Positions 23,579 to 34,785 of a stretch of 64,000 nucleotides of DNA are shown here, one piece after another. Both the position numbers and the translations under genes were made by a program. Source of the stretch: Glutinoglossum americanum (taxonomy: Eukaryota > Ascomycota > Geoglossomycetes > Geoglossales > Geoglossaceae); NCBI GenBank assembly GCA_020080175.1, contig JAGHQL010000036.1, forward strand, positions 98,626-162,625, given 5' to 3'. Position 1 is the first letter of the stretch; each line of letters starts with the position of its first letter. The notes beneath the pieces are model-generated. The model had not been told where the DNA came from. It saw only the letters and a list, made by a program, of their open reading frames with translations, and searched no databases.

Positions 23579-24837
23579 TTAGACGGCACTATAACCGCCC
23601 CTGGAGCCGCCTCCTTGTACCGTGCTCACGACTCTCCGACTCCAATCCCGCAGTAGGTACGGAACGTCGCGGATCGTGTCGCCATGAGGGAGGAGGTCCC
23701 ATCTGGAGAAGCAATATTGGGTTAGATGTTATTCGGAGTGAGGATTCAAAAGGATAGGGGAAGGGAACATACCCTCTAGCGCCGTAGCGGTTGTAGTTTA
23801 GCCAGGAGCCGAAAATCAGGTAAGTTGCTGTGGCGAGAAAGACACTATTGAGGTGTGAGCAAATTTTTCTGGTGGAGACAAACATGGTGCATTGCCGCGT
23901 GGGAGGGAAGGTAGGTAAATCAAAGAATTGGGGGGGGGGTTGTGTATGTAAACCCACATGATAATGAACCAAGTAAAGAATCCCCAATGACCGCTCGAAC
24001 CGTCACTGTTCTTCTCGTCCTCGCATGCATGCTTAGTCCTCCACTCCAACCTCAGCACATCCTCTTCTGAATCCGGACTCAATGGCTTATAACTCAAAAA
24101 CTTCAAGCTTGAGTCTTTCTCCTTCTCATCTTCTCTGATCCTTAACCTCCGCTCCTCTGCATCCCCATCGTCTTTGCCGTCATCCCCTTCATCCGCACCA
24201 TCATTCCCATCCGTTGTACTATCGCACAGAAATTCAACGATGGCCTTCTGCTTCCGTCCGTTGTATTTCCCGCCGTGAAACTCGCCGCGTAGTCCTTCCT
24301 TTTCGGAATCGGAGTGCGAAGGGGAGGATTTTAGGCGTGTCCAGTGGGGGTCGAGGGGTCTATTTTCGTGGAGGAATTCTCCAGCGATGGGAATTACTTT
24401 TGAGATGGTGTTGCTGTTGTCGCCTTCGTTGATGGTGCGTTCGATGCCGCAGACTAGATGATCGCCGTGTCAACGTCTTAAGCTCTTTTTTTTCTTCAAA
24501 ACCTTTCCAAAGTAACTTCCGGTTGGTAAGGCAAGGAAGTTTGATTTACAGGAGTCTGGGGAAGATTCTAACCTCGTGTACCACTAGGACATGCATCATC
24601 CTTGCTTGAGCCCTTTGGTTTTTTCAGTGCCCTACAGACGTCAATCGTGACGGTCAGGTTCTTGATGCTTGGCGGTGTTGTATCGATCGTTGTCGTGACG
24701 GAGTGCGGGCCCTTGAGGGGACTTAGGTCAAACGAGGTCCGGTCGATCCGCACATTGTGGCAGTCGAACGAAGCCACCACAAGAGATGGGAGAAGGAATA
24801 ATAGAGAAGGAAGATGCGGGTTCTGTTGCATTCGCAT
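23579..24837 (-). CDS. ATG27: Autophagy-related protein 27
   Basis: Four exons: 24837-24573, 24453-23958, 23844-23773 and 23702-23579, giving 318 residues. A signal peptide (about 1-22) is followed by a mannose-6-phosphate-receptor-like lumenal domain starting FDCHNVRIDRTSFDLS and including VCGIERTIN and AIVEFLCD. An acidic, Gly/Asp/Lys-rich insertion sits before the conserved LKFLSYKPLSPDSEEDVL. One membrane span (FFTWFIIIVFLATATYLIFG) leads to a short cytosolic tail, WLNYNRYGARGWDLLPHGD. The last four residues, YSAV, are the tyrosine sorting motif known from yeast Atg27. Atg27 cycles between Golgi, endosome and vacuole membrane and supports Atg9 vesicle traffic. The 72-nt third exon and three in-phase junctions recreate the family sequence exactly at the membrane segment. 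Confidence 0.95.
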
Positions 24838-25603
24838 GTTGGTTTGGTGGGTTGGCTGTTCCTGTAGGTGTCTATTTGGGAGCAGTTGAGATGTTTATGA
24901 GGCAGAGATGGGTAAGAAAGCAGAAAGAGTTTTTGACTGTAATGAGCGACTAATACACGCAGTTTTGGGGCTTGATGCTGATAGTCGTCTACCTGGCGTC
25001 GTATTGTACGACATGGTCCTTCTTTTCCTCTGATGACATTACCGGCGCCGCTTTAGGAAAACAGCGTCGCCGCTTTTATTAGCATTGATTACGCGTGCGC
25101 GTTGCTTTTTTACGTCTTTTGAGGAACTCAGAAGTCCTATAATTGACAAGATGCCTTTGATTTTACCTAGGGATTCCCTGGAGGCTATCGTTGTCGAGAG
25201 TTGCCAAAGCTTGACTGAAAATTCTATAGGGAGAAAACGCTGGAACAAAACTTTTTGAACCCAGAAAAATGGTTAGCCGTGACACCCACAAATGACAACT
25301 TCCACCCGTTTCCCTAGCCCCTTCCCAATTGTTGCGTATCATGAGTTCATCCCGATTTTCCTTTGTTCCGAAAAGATAACAATTGTAAAAGCCTGGACCA
25401 TCAACGCCGACTACCTATCTTCCCCCCTCTAGTGGTATTGAGAAAGTACTCTACATTTTTGACCATCCAGCAATTCGCGAAATCACTCGAATGCAACTGG
25501 GTGAGTAGCCCCTCCTAAAGGTTTTCGCGTCAAATTTGTCTCGATTGGCCGGAATGCCTATGGCCAGGACGATGTAGCTGCTGAAGTATATGCGTAAGGT
25601 GTC
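24838..25603. other. Intergenic region between ATG27 and the zinc-cluster gene
   Basis: This is the ATG27 promoter side and the 3' flank of the regulator gene. No coding sequence or regulatory site is recognised. Confidence 0.4.
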
Positions 25604-28176
25604 CTATATGATGTTCGCAATTGATATTCTCGAAGACGACTGTGATAGCGGCTGGGCTGAAGCTGATTGTCCTGGCGGAGCTCCGTAGGCACTTTGGCCC
25701 TGGTGTTCGTGCTGCAGGGCTTGGAGGAGCCATACGATCTGCTCCCAGCCTCCCCAGTCGCTCGCCTCCTCGTGTGTGGGCACAGTTGATGGCGACACGC
25801 TGCCGCCAGTCCGGCTTTCCTGCCGCTCGGACTTTGGAGATGCGGCCTGCTCAGTATTGTTGGGCGTCATTCCTGTTTCGCTACCATTCCATATCCAGCT
25901 GTTCTCTGTGCTGCCTTGCAGGTCTCCCGAGACATACGCCATCATTTCCTCGTCCTTGTCCAAATTACTACCCTCTCCTCTCCGTAGCTTCTCGACTAAA
26001 GCTCGAAGGAAGAACGAAAGGTTTCTGCCACATGAAATATTCACCGGCCGGAGGTCGCCGATGGCCGCAGACGCGCTCGCACAGGCAAGAGCCTCGGAAT
26101 AGTAGCCGCGGAAGCACAGAAAAAGCGTGCATCTCCAGAGATGCGTGCAAAGCATAGTTGAGGCAATAGCACCAAGCTTCGTCTCCCAGCGGTTGGAAGC
26201 ATGTGCTTGGCCAGGGCTGGAGCGCTCATAGCTGCTTTCCGGAGGTGCTTGCATGGCCCTGGACAACAGTTGAACAGTGTCCCTAGCGGCAGAGACACAA
26301 TGATCGACGGCTGCTGTCCGGACATCTGGGGCGCATGCGGTCGATAAGTTATGTCGATGAAGGACTAAGCGGGCTTTCTGGAGGTAGAAGACAGGTGATA
26401 AATAGCGAGGGTCGAGGTACTGGTCAGAACCAATCTGGCAGCTCGGTGGAAAAGACGCCATGCATGCAGCAAAATGTGACTCGAAAGTTTTAAGAGTTGG
26501 AGGAGCGATGGCCGGGGCTTTAAGCGTCCTTAGGAGCGGAGCCATAAGTCTAACTACGTGTATTGAAGTGATTAGTAGGTTGCTGGTTGGTGGTGATCCA
26601 CTAGGTACTAAAACCCCCGTGTCATAGATGAAGTGATCTTCAACAGGGCATGGTAGTCCCACGTCGCAGTCGTCGTCATCTATTCGGAGCGGTCTTCCAA
26701 GTTCAATGGCCAACAACCTACTCGATTTAGCCCACGAAGACGAAACGTTACTCTAATCTGCTCTCACCTATCCCAAACGTAGATGCCCCACCATACTCTC
26801 CTTCGCATCTCGCCTTCAACGACGGGCCACGGGCCCGTCTCGCAATGCAAGCCGATATTGTGGGATATGTTAATGCTTGATCCTAGCCAAACCCAAGCCG
26901 CAGATTTGAGATTCAGCTCCGTGAGAAATATGCTTGTTAGAAGAGCGGAGCGGGCGTGGTCTATTGTGAATTCGTCATTCCAGAGATCCGTTAACATTCT
27001 TGACGTTTCGATGTACTTCTTTCCGTCGTGAGGACGGTTGATCGACGGGTCTACACTGTATAGAACACCCACAGCCAGAACGGAGAAGAACAGTGAACCC
27101 CAAACCGGCGGGACCCCCTGGAGACTCCCGACTTTATAAACAGCTTCATACTCGTGTTGGAAGTTTGGCCAATGCAAGATCGGGATTACAGTGTGTATAC
27201 TTGAATAATACTGTCTCAGGAGATGGTCTGCAACTTCCCTTGGGGGTAGATCTGGTAATACGGGTGAAAATGAGGGCGGCACCCCTAGTCGGTGATACGG
27301 TGGAGGCGGTTTAAAGATGCCTTGACTGTAATTTCGTAGGTTTGCTCGAACTCGGCTGAGATCCTGGGCTACTGGTGGCCTTTGCCGTCTTCGCGAATTG
27401 GACCCGACTTCTGGGAGATTCAAACTCTGATGAGCAGCCTCCGAGTCAACCTCCATGGCCCCATCTTTCATGAGCGATCGCAGGTGATTAATCTGCTGTC
27501 TTGCTTGAGCCAGCTGCTTTTCAAGATCTTGAACTTGTCTGGCTCCGGTCAGACTGCAATTGCGTTAGAGCGCAATACTCATATGCTAGCACTCACTTTA
27601 TAGATGACATCCGTCTATTTGTCTCCTTTGTGAATTGGCATTTCACGTTCCTACTTGAGCATTCAGAACAGCTAGCTGTATCTGTTGCGTCACACTGGCA
27701 TCAAAATTAGCGTCTGATAGGAGTAGCTATGACTCCAGTATGCTCACCTTGACCTTGCGCTCCCTACAGGCATCGCAGCTCGGGTCCTTTCGTCTCTGAC
27801 GGTAAGCACGTTTCTGCGCTTGGAGGCCGCCTGCTGACAGTTGAGTAGGTGGAAGCCCATGCTTCCCGCCGCCCAATCCATTAGGCGCCATAGAGTCATG
27901 GAGGCCACCGAGTCCGCTCTTAGGGGACACCGACCGGGACCCATAGGATTGTGCGTAGCTGCTTGAACCTGGAGTTGGGGCCGGCGGTATCGATATATGG
28001 TGAGGGTGCAAGGGAGCCGGTCCGCCGCCGGTACGACTGGACATTCCGCCTCCTTGCATCGAGGTATTCCTCGACGGTGACGCGTTTGAAGACACGGAAG
28101 ACGATTCATACGAATGTGCAGACTGAGCCTGAGGTGGTGGCGGCTGTTGGAATGACTGCGGGTGGTGTAGGGCCAT
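25604..28176 (-). CDS. Zn2Cys6 fungal transcription factor
   Basis: Four exons: 28176-27748, 27694-27597, 27538-26768 and 26717-25604, giving 803 residues. A Pro/Ser/Gly-rich N-terminus precedes the binuclear zinc cluster with Cys at 134, 137, 144, 152, 155 and 162, spacing C-x2-C-x6-C-x7-C-x2-C-x6-C. The first intron splits this cluster between CRERKVK and CDATD, which supports the junction. A dimerisation coiled coil follows ([16 protein letters not shown]). The fungal-specific transcription factor middle domain is clear, with [20 protein letters not shown] across the third intron and [20 protein letters not shown]. These factors bind CGG-type DNA sites as dimers. The target pathway cannot be read from sequence. 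A Ser-rich, probably disordered tail ends the protein. Confidence 0.92.
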
Positions 28177-29416
28177 TCTGTTTTGATCCGGATATAACAA
28201 ACAAGGAAGACCGTTTCTTAAAAAAAAAAAAACCCGGAACGAGTCTCCGGCCAATATGGTCTCTATGATTCCCCCTCCTCCTCACACAGGTAATCAAGAT
28301 TTGCTAAGCACGAGTCAACGTGCTAGCTAATTGCGGTGGTAGCCAGGCGGAGTTGGGGCGGTCCGCAGGAACGAGCTCTCGTGGGGTAAAGTTTCAACAA
28401 CAGCCTTTAGGTAGCATTACCTAAGACTAGAATCCGTCCAGGAATCCGTCCAACGGAGCAGTTGGGGCTACAGCGCGCCCTGTCAGCATCCACAGCACGC
28501 AAAAATAGTCAGCTACTGTATGAGTAGCGAAATACTAGCAGTCCGCCTTACATGAGGGTGTGTGGGTTTGCGTGTGGGTGTGCGCGCGCATGTGCGTATC
28601 AGTATTTAAAGGAAGACCCAAGGGCATTGGCAGGTAAAAATCGCAACTCGCTCGAAGGAGCATGTAGGATGGACGAATAACATGGAACAAAAGATCGGCG
28701 GGCGTGCTGGATGAGGGCAGAGAGCTCGGAACTGGGGGAAAAGTGTAACAAGGGTGTGGATTTGCAGCCACACCAGAAATGTGACATGACATCCAATTTG
28801 ACTTGGAGGTCCTTACTCGTACCCGTCTCTCGTCGAACGCTTGAATCAAACCTCCAATCTGCAAGATATAATGACGGCCCGCGCCTCCGTCCGTGCAGAC
28901 GGCTGGTTTGGAGTTTCAATGACGGACGCCCACTTGTAAGAAAAAAGACGGTGAAAAAGAAAACAAGCAGTTCGAATGCCACAAGGCTGAACTGGAAGAA
29001 TGACACCTACATGCTACGTACGAACGAGCACCCACAGCTGTCAAGTTGGTGTGGTGGATTGAGGAAGGATATCTTTCCTTTTTTTTTCCGGTTTTCTTTT
29101 TCTTTTTCTTTTCTCCCTTGTCTGCGCCCACCTCTCTCTTCTACGGAGGAATTCTGCCGCAGGTCGGGGTTTAGCCAACCCTGGCTGGCGGTAACTGACT
29201 GACCTTTTTTCGGTCAGAATTTTTTGACGGTTGTGGCCCTCGGCCATGAGTCGGTTTAGCGCCAAACTCAATTTTCTTGATGCATCGATGCAATAGAGTT
29301 GGGGGAAAGGCAACTCTGCTCGGCCAGTAGCTCCCCGCAATCACGCATGCCCCCCATCTACTTTGAGGCCGGCAGAGACGCTGCTAATACGACAGTGTAT
29401 GTACCATGTACAGAGC

Positions 29417-29459
29417 ATGTATGTATGTATGTATGTATGTATGTATGTACATACATACC
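29417..29459. repeat. (ATGT)n microsatellite ending in its own complement
   Basis: Eight ATGT units are followed directly by ACATACATAC, so the tract can fold back on itself. Confidence 0.9.
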
Positions 29460-31459
29460 TGACGCGGTGGTACCGTTGTCTTTGCCCCGTTCCGAAAAGA
29501 TGGTGGCTGCGCCGATTGATGGGTGTCCGAAACAAGACCCCAGTTCTTTAGATCCGAAGCATGTGGGTTCTGCGGTTCGGTAGGGGACCGAAAGACAACG
29601 GATGGATCAAAACACAAAGCCAAAGCCAATGCACAGGCCACCGCTCAACCCAACCAACCCACTTATCACCCGAGGATGCTTGGAGACTCGCTATGTGTGG
29701 GGTCAATCAAACGCCGCACACACTACCTGCAGCGTGCTACTATCTATGTCTCCCGCTAGCACCTTTCGAGTGGGTGGGGGGACCCTCCGTCGCCAACCGC
29801 CTAACCGCGAGCGGAAACATATCACCGATGAATCGGGAGCCAGGGTCGAAGGCATCTCCTGCGTCTCCAGTTACGTTATTTCCAGGGAGACGATTGGCAT
29901 TCTCCGTTGGCTCGGCTGCCGACCTCGCAAATTCCGGAGGAAGCCAGGATAATTGACCACATTGTGGACATTGCGGTTTGATTGAAGGTATGGCTGTTTC
30001 AATCTGCGAACCCCCTGACATGGACAATCAAATGAAAGATCCATGGTCCGTCGCCTGTGTGGCTGTCAAAAGCAAAAAGATCCCCGGTAAAACGGTCGGC
30101 AGGCTAGTCTGACATGGCAGGTCGGTCAGAAAGTCTGGACCATCGATGACAACTAAGCAAAGCCCCATTTATTAATACGCAAACCCCTGGTGTATACGAG
30201 TACTTTCTTGCCCCGGGAAGCCTCACTCCCACTCCCATGACATTGCGCGCAGCCAGGGGATTGATTTATCTCAACCCCGCTGGTTGGCAACCGAGGAAGT
30301 TGCATCGACGCGCAACGTCCTCCCCTGCGCCATTACTCGGCACGACACTTTTCTCCTTCCGGAATATCACGCCTTTGGGGGATGTTCCGAGAGCGCATGT
30401 AGATCTACGAGGTATCATCTCACGACGGGTGTGTCAGGCCAAGATCAGCAAGGATCGGTTGACGATCCGGTCTTGGACTGTCGTCTAATTTCGTGAGCAC
30501 TTTTTCTGATTGCCGGCTCGACTAATTACTGTAACAAAGGCACGACTTATTATTACGCAGGATATCCCTGGACTTCCATAGGCGGCTTCGGGCCGGCACA
30601 CCTTCGGCATTACCCTGCCCGGCCTTGGCTTCCTCACTTGGCCTCGTACAAGTAACGGGTCTAGACGGCCTTGTACTTGTAAGCCGGGGTTGCAAAGGTA
30701 ACGTATGTAAGTACTCGAGCACTCTGTGCATGCGGTAATCAAGTATCTCGCTGGCACTCGAGTGCTCCACCATATGCCGCCAAGGTGTTTTAAAGTATTA
30801 GTTGGCGTGATATCATGCCTCTCCCGCATGCCCACTAGCGTCGCGATCCCCGATACCGCAGGTCTACCACCGATCACCTTGCTCTTGAAAAGCCAAGGCA
30901 TAAAGGGTGTAATTTTCCTTAATCTTCCAGGTGGTGTCACCGGTAGGCGCGGAGACACCAGAGAGCGCGCACATACGCTTTTGTCAAGCACGGGCACAGA
31001 AGAACCCTGGCTATAAGCCGCCTCGCCGACCAAGCCCAATCGCCTCTCTCCTGCTCTGCCACGCATCGGTGATTAACATGGTTTCAGGTCCCGTTTTCAG
31101 CCCGGCTCTGCGTTCGCATCTTGGATTTAAAAGAAAAAGAAAAAGGTTCCCACATGGCCCAGCCATGCTCCGTGCACAGCGCGTTTCGTGCCGCACTCCG
31201 AGGAATCCTCCCTAATGGCCAGCCCCCTGGTAACTTCCGTTCAGTCACGAATAGAAAAAGTATGGGTCATCGAAATCCCAGAAAACCCACGATGGATGAC
31301 TTGGGTTGGGAAAAAGGGAAAAAAAGGGAAAAAAACAGGTAAGGGGAGAAAATTAACGAGGGAGCACTTCACGCACGCCACGCTCACGCCAGCTTCCTTA
31401 CGCCGGGACATAAGACAAGAACATCCATACAGCTACATACATCCAGGAATTGTACGTAC

Positions 31460-31525
31460 ATACAGACAGACAGACAGACAGGCAGACAGGCGGATAGACG
31501 GACATGCACGCACACACACACACAA
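31460..31525. repeat. (GACA)n / (CA)n compound microsatellite
   Basis: ACAGACAGACAGACAGACAG passes through degenerate GGCAGACAGGCGGATAGACG units into (CA)n. Confidence 0.85.
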
Positions 31526-31695
31526 CGATCAATCTGTCCATCCGCCGGCGCCCAAATTAAAACCAGAGAAAAGAAAGCTCATATGCACCGTGTTTCAGCC
31601 TCCGAAGTCACACTCACGAAGAGGCCAGGAAAAGAAAAGAAGAGTCCTCGCTTCCAGGCGGATCATTTCTTCGCAATCAGAAGAGATTCCCGAAT

Positions 31696-31726
<31 letters not shown>

Positions 31727-32311
31727 GTTTTTTTCGAGATCGCCGATCCGGAAGGGAAAAGGGTGATCGATCGAGAGGCAGGAGTGGGGGGGGAATAAAT
31801 AAATAAAAATACATGTACTACGTGGTAGAAGAGGCGTTTGGGGGTGTGGGAGAGGGAAGAAGGGTGGACGGTAATTCCCCCAGACCTGCCAGGTCGACCG
31901 ACAGTCTCTACGGCTGCGCAGCTGGCTGGGTCACGGTCAATAGATGGTAGAAGTTCGTCGTCGTCCACGCTGCCGCCAAACAAACCCCAAAAAAAAGAAA
32001 AAAGAAGAAAAAAGAAGGGAGACGAGAGAGAAGGGAAACGTGGGTGACTGTCGCAGCGAAATGTAGGTGTGCGGCGCAGCGCGCGTGTGTGCCAGCCATG
32101 TGTGTGGTGGATGTGCGTTTGTTGTGTGTATGGGGGCCGTTGAAACGGACCAAGACGGGTATCTCCATCGCCCTGTCTCTCTCTCTCCCCTATAAATTCC
32201 AAATTCCCGAATCCAGACGCCGCCGGGTCAGCAACGAACAAACAGCCCGACGGTTTTTTTTTTTTTTTTGGTTCCCCGCCAAGCCCGCATCCCTCTCTCC
32301 CCCTGGCCCTG

Positions 32312-32357
32312 GGTTTTTTGGTTTTTTGGTTTTTGGTTTTTGGTTTTTGGTTTTTTT
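32312..32357. repeat. (GGTTTTT)n-like tract
   Basis: At least six tandem GGTTTTT or GGTTTTTT units occur. The motif is telomere-like only in being G/T-rich; it is not TTAGGG. Confidence 0.85.
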
Positions 32358-32589
32358 ACTTTCCACACGGGACTTTCCAGGCAGGTTCCGGGACCCGTCG
32401 TATAAAAACGCGGCGACCATGCTCCACTGCTGACTTGCTGCCACCGCTACCGCTACCGCTACTGCCACTACCGCTGCGCTACGCTACATACAGCTCACGC
32501 TTACGGGTTTGGCCAAGTTTTGTTTTTTCGGCTTGACGGGGAGGCAGAGTAGAGCAGAGTAGCGTAGCGTGATGCGGTGTAGCGTGTAG

Positions 32590-32640
32590 AAAGGAAGGAA
32601 GGAAAGAAAGAAAGAAAGAAAGGAAAAAGGAAAAAAAGAA
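32590..32640. repeat. GGAA/GAAA purine microsatellite
   Basis: GGAAGGAAGGAA grades into GAAAGAAAGAAAGAAA and further A-rich purines. Confidence 0.85.
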
Positions 32641-32749
32641 AAGGGTCCGCCTGTTCCTGATGCCCTGGGAGTATTATATGATCATCGTCATCATCATCGT
32701 CATCGTTATTATTATTATATTGGTGTCGATATTAACAGGCTATAACGAG

Positions 32750-32798
32750 AAGGAAGGAGGGAAGGAAGGAAGGAAGGAAGGAAGGAAGAGAGAGAGAA
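32750..32798. repeat. (GGAA)n microsatellite
   Basis: About ten GGAA-type units run on the plus strand, ending in GAGAGAGAGA. Confidence 0.85.
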
Positions 32799-33546
32799 AA
32801 TGGGAAAAAGTAAAACGGGGTGAAGGGAGCTGTTTACCCGCGACGTCTCCGGACAACGACAACCCACGACGGTGTGATGGATATGGTAACCCCAACCCCG
32901 ACCCCGAACCCCAGGCCTGATTAAAAAAAAGGTGGGAACGTGAGCGGGAACGGGTTTCCGGATGAAGTGGTTTGGATTTTTAATAACGATAATAGAATCT
33001 TTTTCTTTTTTTTTTCTTTTTTTTTTGGGTGTGTGCGTGTGTGCGTGCGAAGGGAATTTATTAAGGGCAAAAGAGAGAGAGAGAGAGAGAGAGCGAGAGG
33101 TGTGCGGGTGGGTGATTGGTTCGATAAGGGCTTAATTCCCAAAAAAAGAAAAAAGAGGATGAACGGTCGATAACGGGAAGAGAGAGCGAGATGATCGAGA
33201 TTAGATCTTCACGCGCACCGCGTCTCCTCTTTCGACATCGACGTCGATATCGACATCGACCTAGATACAGCCCACGCCGGGGATAGACAACCCGGGTCCC
33301 CTTCTACCCTTTTTTCTCTGCTACCACTACTATTATTATTATTGTTATTATTATTACGACCATCATCATCACCCTCGCTATACCACCCCCGCTATTACCA
33401 CCACCGCCGCCACCGCCAGCTACCCCTCCCTCTCTCCCAACCCCACGCATAAAACCGGCTCTTCTGCTTCCCGGACGCACACGCACAACCACCCCCCCCT
33501 CACGCCAATTAGGGAGAAAAGTTACAGAATAAGTAGGTGAGAAGAG

Positions 33547-34785
33547 ATGGTTTTCATGCTGGCGGCGCTGATGGCGTCGTCGTCATCGGCAGGCTCGCCG
33601 TCGCCGTCGTCGTCGTCGTCGGCGCGCCGGGACGGGGGACGCAATGTCGACGGCGACTGGAAACGCAAGGTCGACGGCGGCGATGACAACGGCAATAACA
33701 ACAACAACAGCAACAACAGCACCACGCACCACCCCTTCCTCTCCGCCTTCCCAAAGTGCGAACACCACATCCACCTCGAAGGCGCCCTGACCGCGCCCCT
33801 CCTCCTCGCCCTCTCCGCCAAAAACAACATCCCCCTCCCCTCCTCCTCTCCAGACCAGCCCCCGACCCTCGACTCCCTCACCGCTCTCCTCTCCCCCCCG
33901 CACTCCTCCCTCCAAGCCTTCCTAACCCTCTACGAAGCCCACCAAACCGTCCTCCGCACCGCCTCCGACTTCGACCTCCTAGCCTGGACCTACCTCCGCC
34001 GCGCGCACGCCGACCACGTCGTGCACGCCGAGCTCTCCCTCGACGCGCAGGCGCACACCGCGCGCGGCGTCGCGCTCTCCGCGGCGATCGACGGCGTCTC
34101 CGCGGCGCGCCGCCGCGCGGAGGCGGAGCTGGGCGTGTCCTCGCGGCTGGTGCTGTGCTTCCAGCGCGACCGGCCGGTGGCGGACGCGCTGCGCACCCTG
34201 CGCGAGGCCGCGCCGCACCTGGCGTCGGGCGCGGTGGCCGGCGTGGGGCTGGACTCGTGCGAGGCGGGGTTCCCGCCCGGAGCGTTTGCGGGCGTGTTCG
34301 CCGAGGCGGCGCGGCTGGGCGCCCGCACCACCGCGCACGCCGGCGAGGGCGCCGGCTGGGACTACGTGCGCGACGCCGTGGAGCGGCTCGGCGTCGCGCG
34401 CATCGACCACGGCGTCCGCGCCGCCGAGTCGGCGGAGCTGGTCGCGCGGCTGGCCGCCGCCGGCACCCTGCTGACCGTGTGTCCGCTGTCGAACGTCAGC
34501 CTCGGGTGCGTGGCCGCCGTGCGGGAGCTCCCCGTCAGGCGGTTCCTGGACGCCGGCGTGCGCTTCTCCATCAACAGCGACGACCCGGCCTATTTCGGCG
34601 GCTACCTGCTGGATAACTACGTCGCCGTGCAGGAGGCGTTTGGGCTGAGCGTGGGGGAGTGGGGGGTCATCGGGCGGGCGAGCATCGAGGGGAGCTGGGT
34701 GGACGGCGGGAGGAAGCGGGAGATGCTGGGGGAGCTGGAGGCCCTGCTGAAGGGGTTTGAGGGGGCGGAGCCGCGGGATCTGTGA
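33547..34785 (+). CDS. AAH1: Adenine deaminase (Aah1 type)
   Basis: A single exon encodes 412 residues of the adenosine/adenine deaminase superfamily. It converts adenine to hypoxanthine plus ammonia in purine salvage, in the cytosol. The zinc ligands of beta-strand 1 are in CEHHIHLEG (His74 and His76). Further motifs are TAHAGEGAG (zinc His and catalytic Glu region), RIDHGVR, LTVCPLSNVSL and INSDDPAYFGGY. The PLSNV and DDPAYFGGY segments fit adenine deaminases better than adenosine deaminases. About 60 low-complexity residues (Ser, Gly, Asn, Asp) precede the domain, so translation might start at an internal Met such as residue 9. From about 33,970 to 34,780 the gene is extremely GC-rich with almost only G- or C-ending codons, unlike its neighbours. 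Confidence 0.93.
   Translation: MVFMLAALMASSSSAGSPSPSSSSSARRDGGRNVDGDWKRKVDGGDDNGNNNNNSNNSTTHHPFLSAFPKCEHHIHLEGALTAPLLLALSAKNNIPLPSSSPDQPPTLDSLTALLSPPHSSLQAFLTLYEAHQTVLRTASDFDLLAWTYLRRAHADHVVHAELSLDAQAHTARGVALSAAIDGVSAARRRAEAELGVSSRLVLCFQRDRPVADALRTLREAAPHLASGAVAGVGLDSCEAGFPPGAFAGVFAEAARLGARTTAHAGEGAGWDYVRDAVERLGVARIDHGVRAAESAELVARLAAAGTLLTVCPLSNVSLGCVAAVRELPVRRFLDAGVRFSINSDDPAYFGGYLLDNYVAVQEAFGLSVGEWGVIGRASIEGSWVDGGRKREMLGELEALLKGFEGAEPRDL

Larger units (their letters stand above)
28177..33546. other. 5.4-kb gene-poor stretch with many simple repeats
   Basis: This is the shared upstream region of two divergent genes, the zinc-cluster regulator (-) and adenine deaminase (+). ORFs up to about 190 codons occur on both strands but are compositionally biased, overlap simple repeats and match no family. 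Repeats include GT-rich DNA near 28557-28592, (ATGT)n at 29417-29459, (GACA)n plus (CA)n at 31460-31525, a (GGTTTTT)n-like tract at 32312-32357, (GGAA/GAAA)n at 32590-32640, (GGAA)n at 32750-32798, (GA)n at 33071-33095 and (ATT)n near 33328-33355. It could hide long 5' leaders or a noncoding RNA, but nothing proves that. Confidence 0.6.

Noticed and set aside
30485-31066. 193-codon minus-strand ORF in the gene-poor stretch
   Set aside because: No recognisable motif and no good intron or start context. Other ORFs at 31188-31697 and 31663-32241 are low-complexity translations of repeats.
32312-32357. Interstitial telomere repeat
   Set aside because: The unit is GGTTTTT, not the TTAGGG of filamentous ascomycetes.
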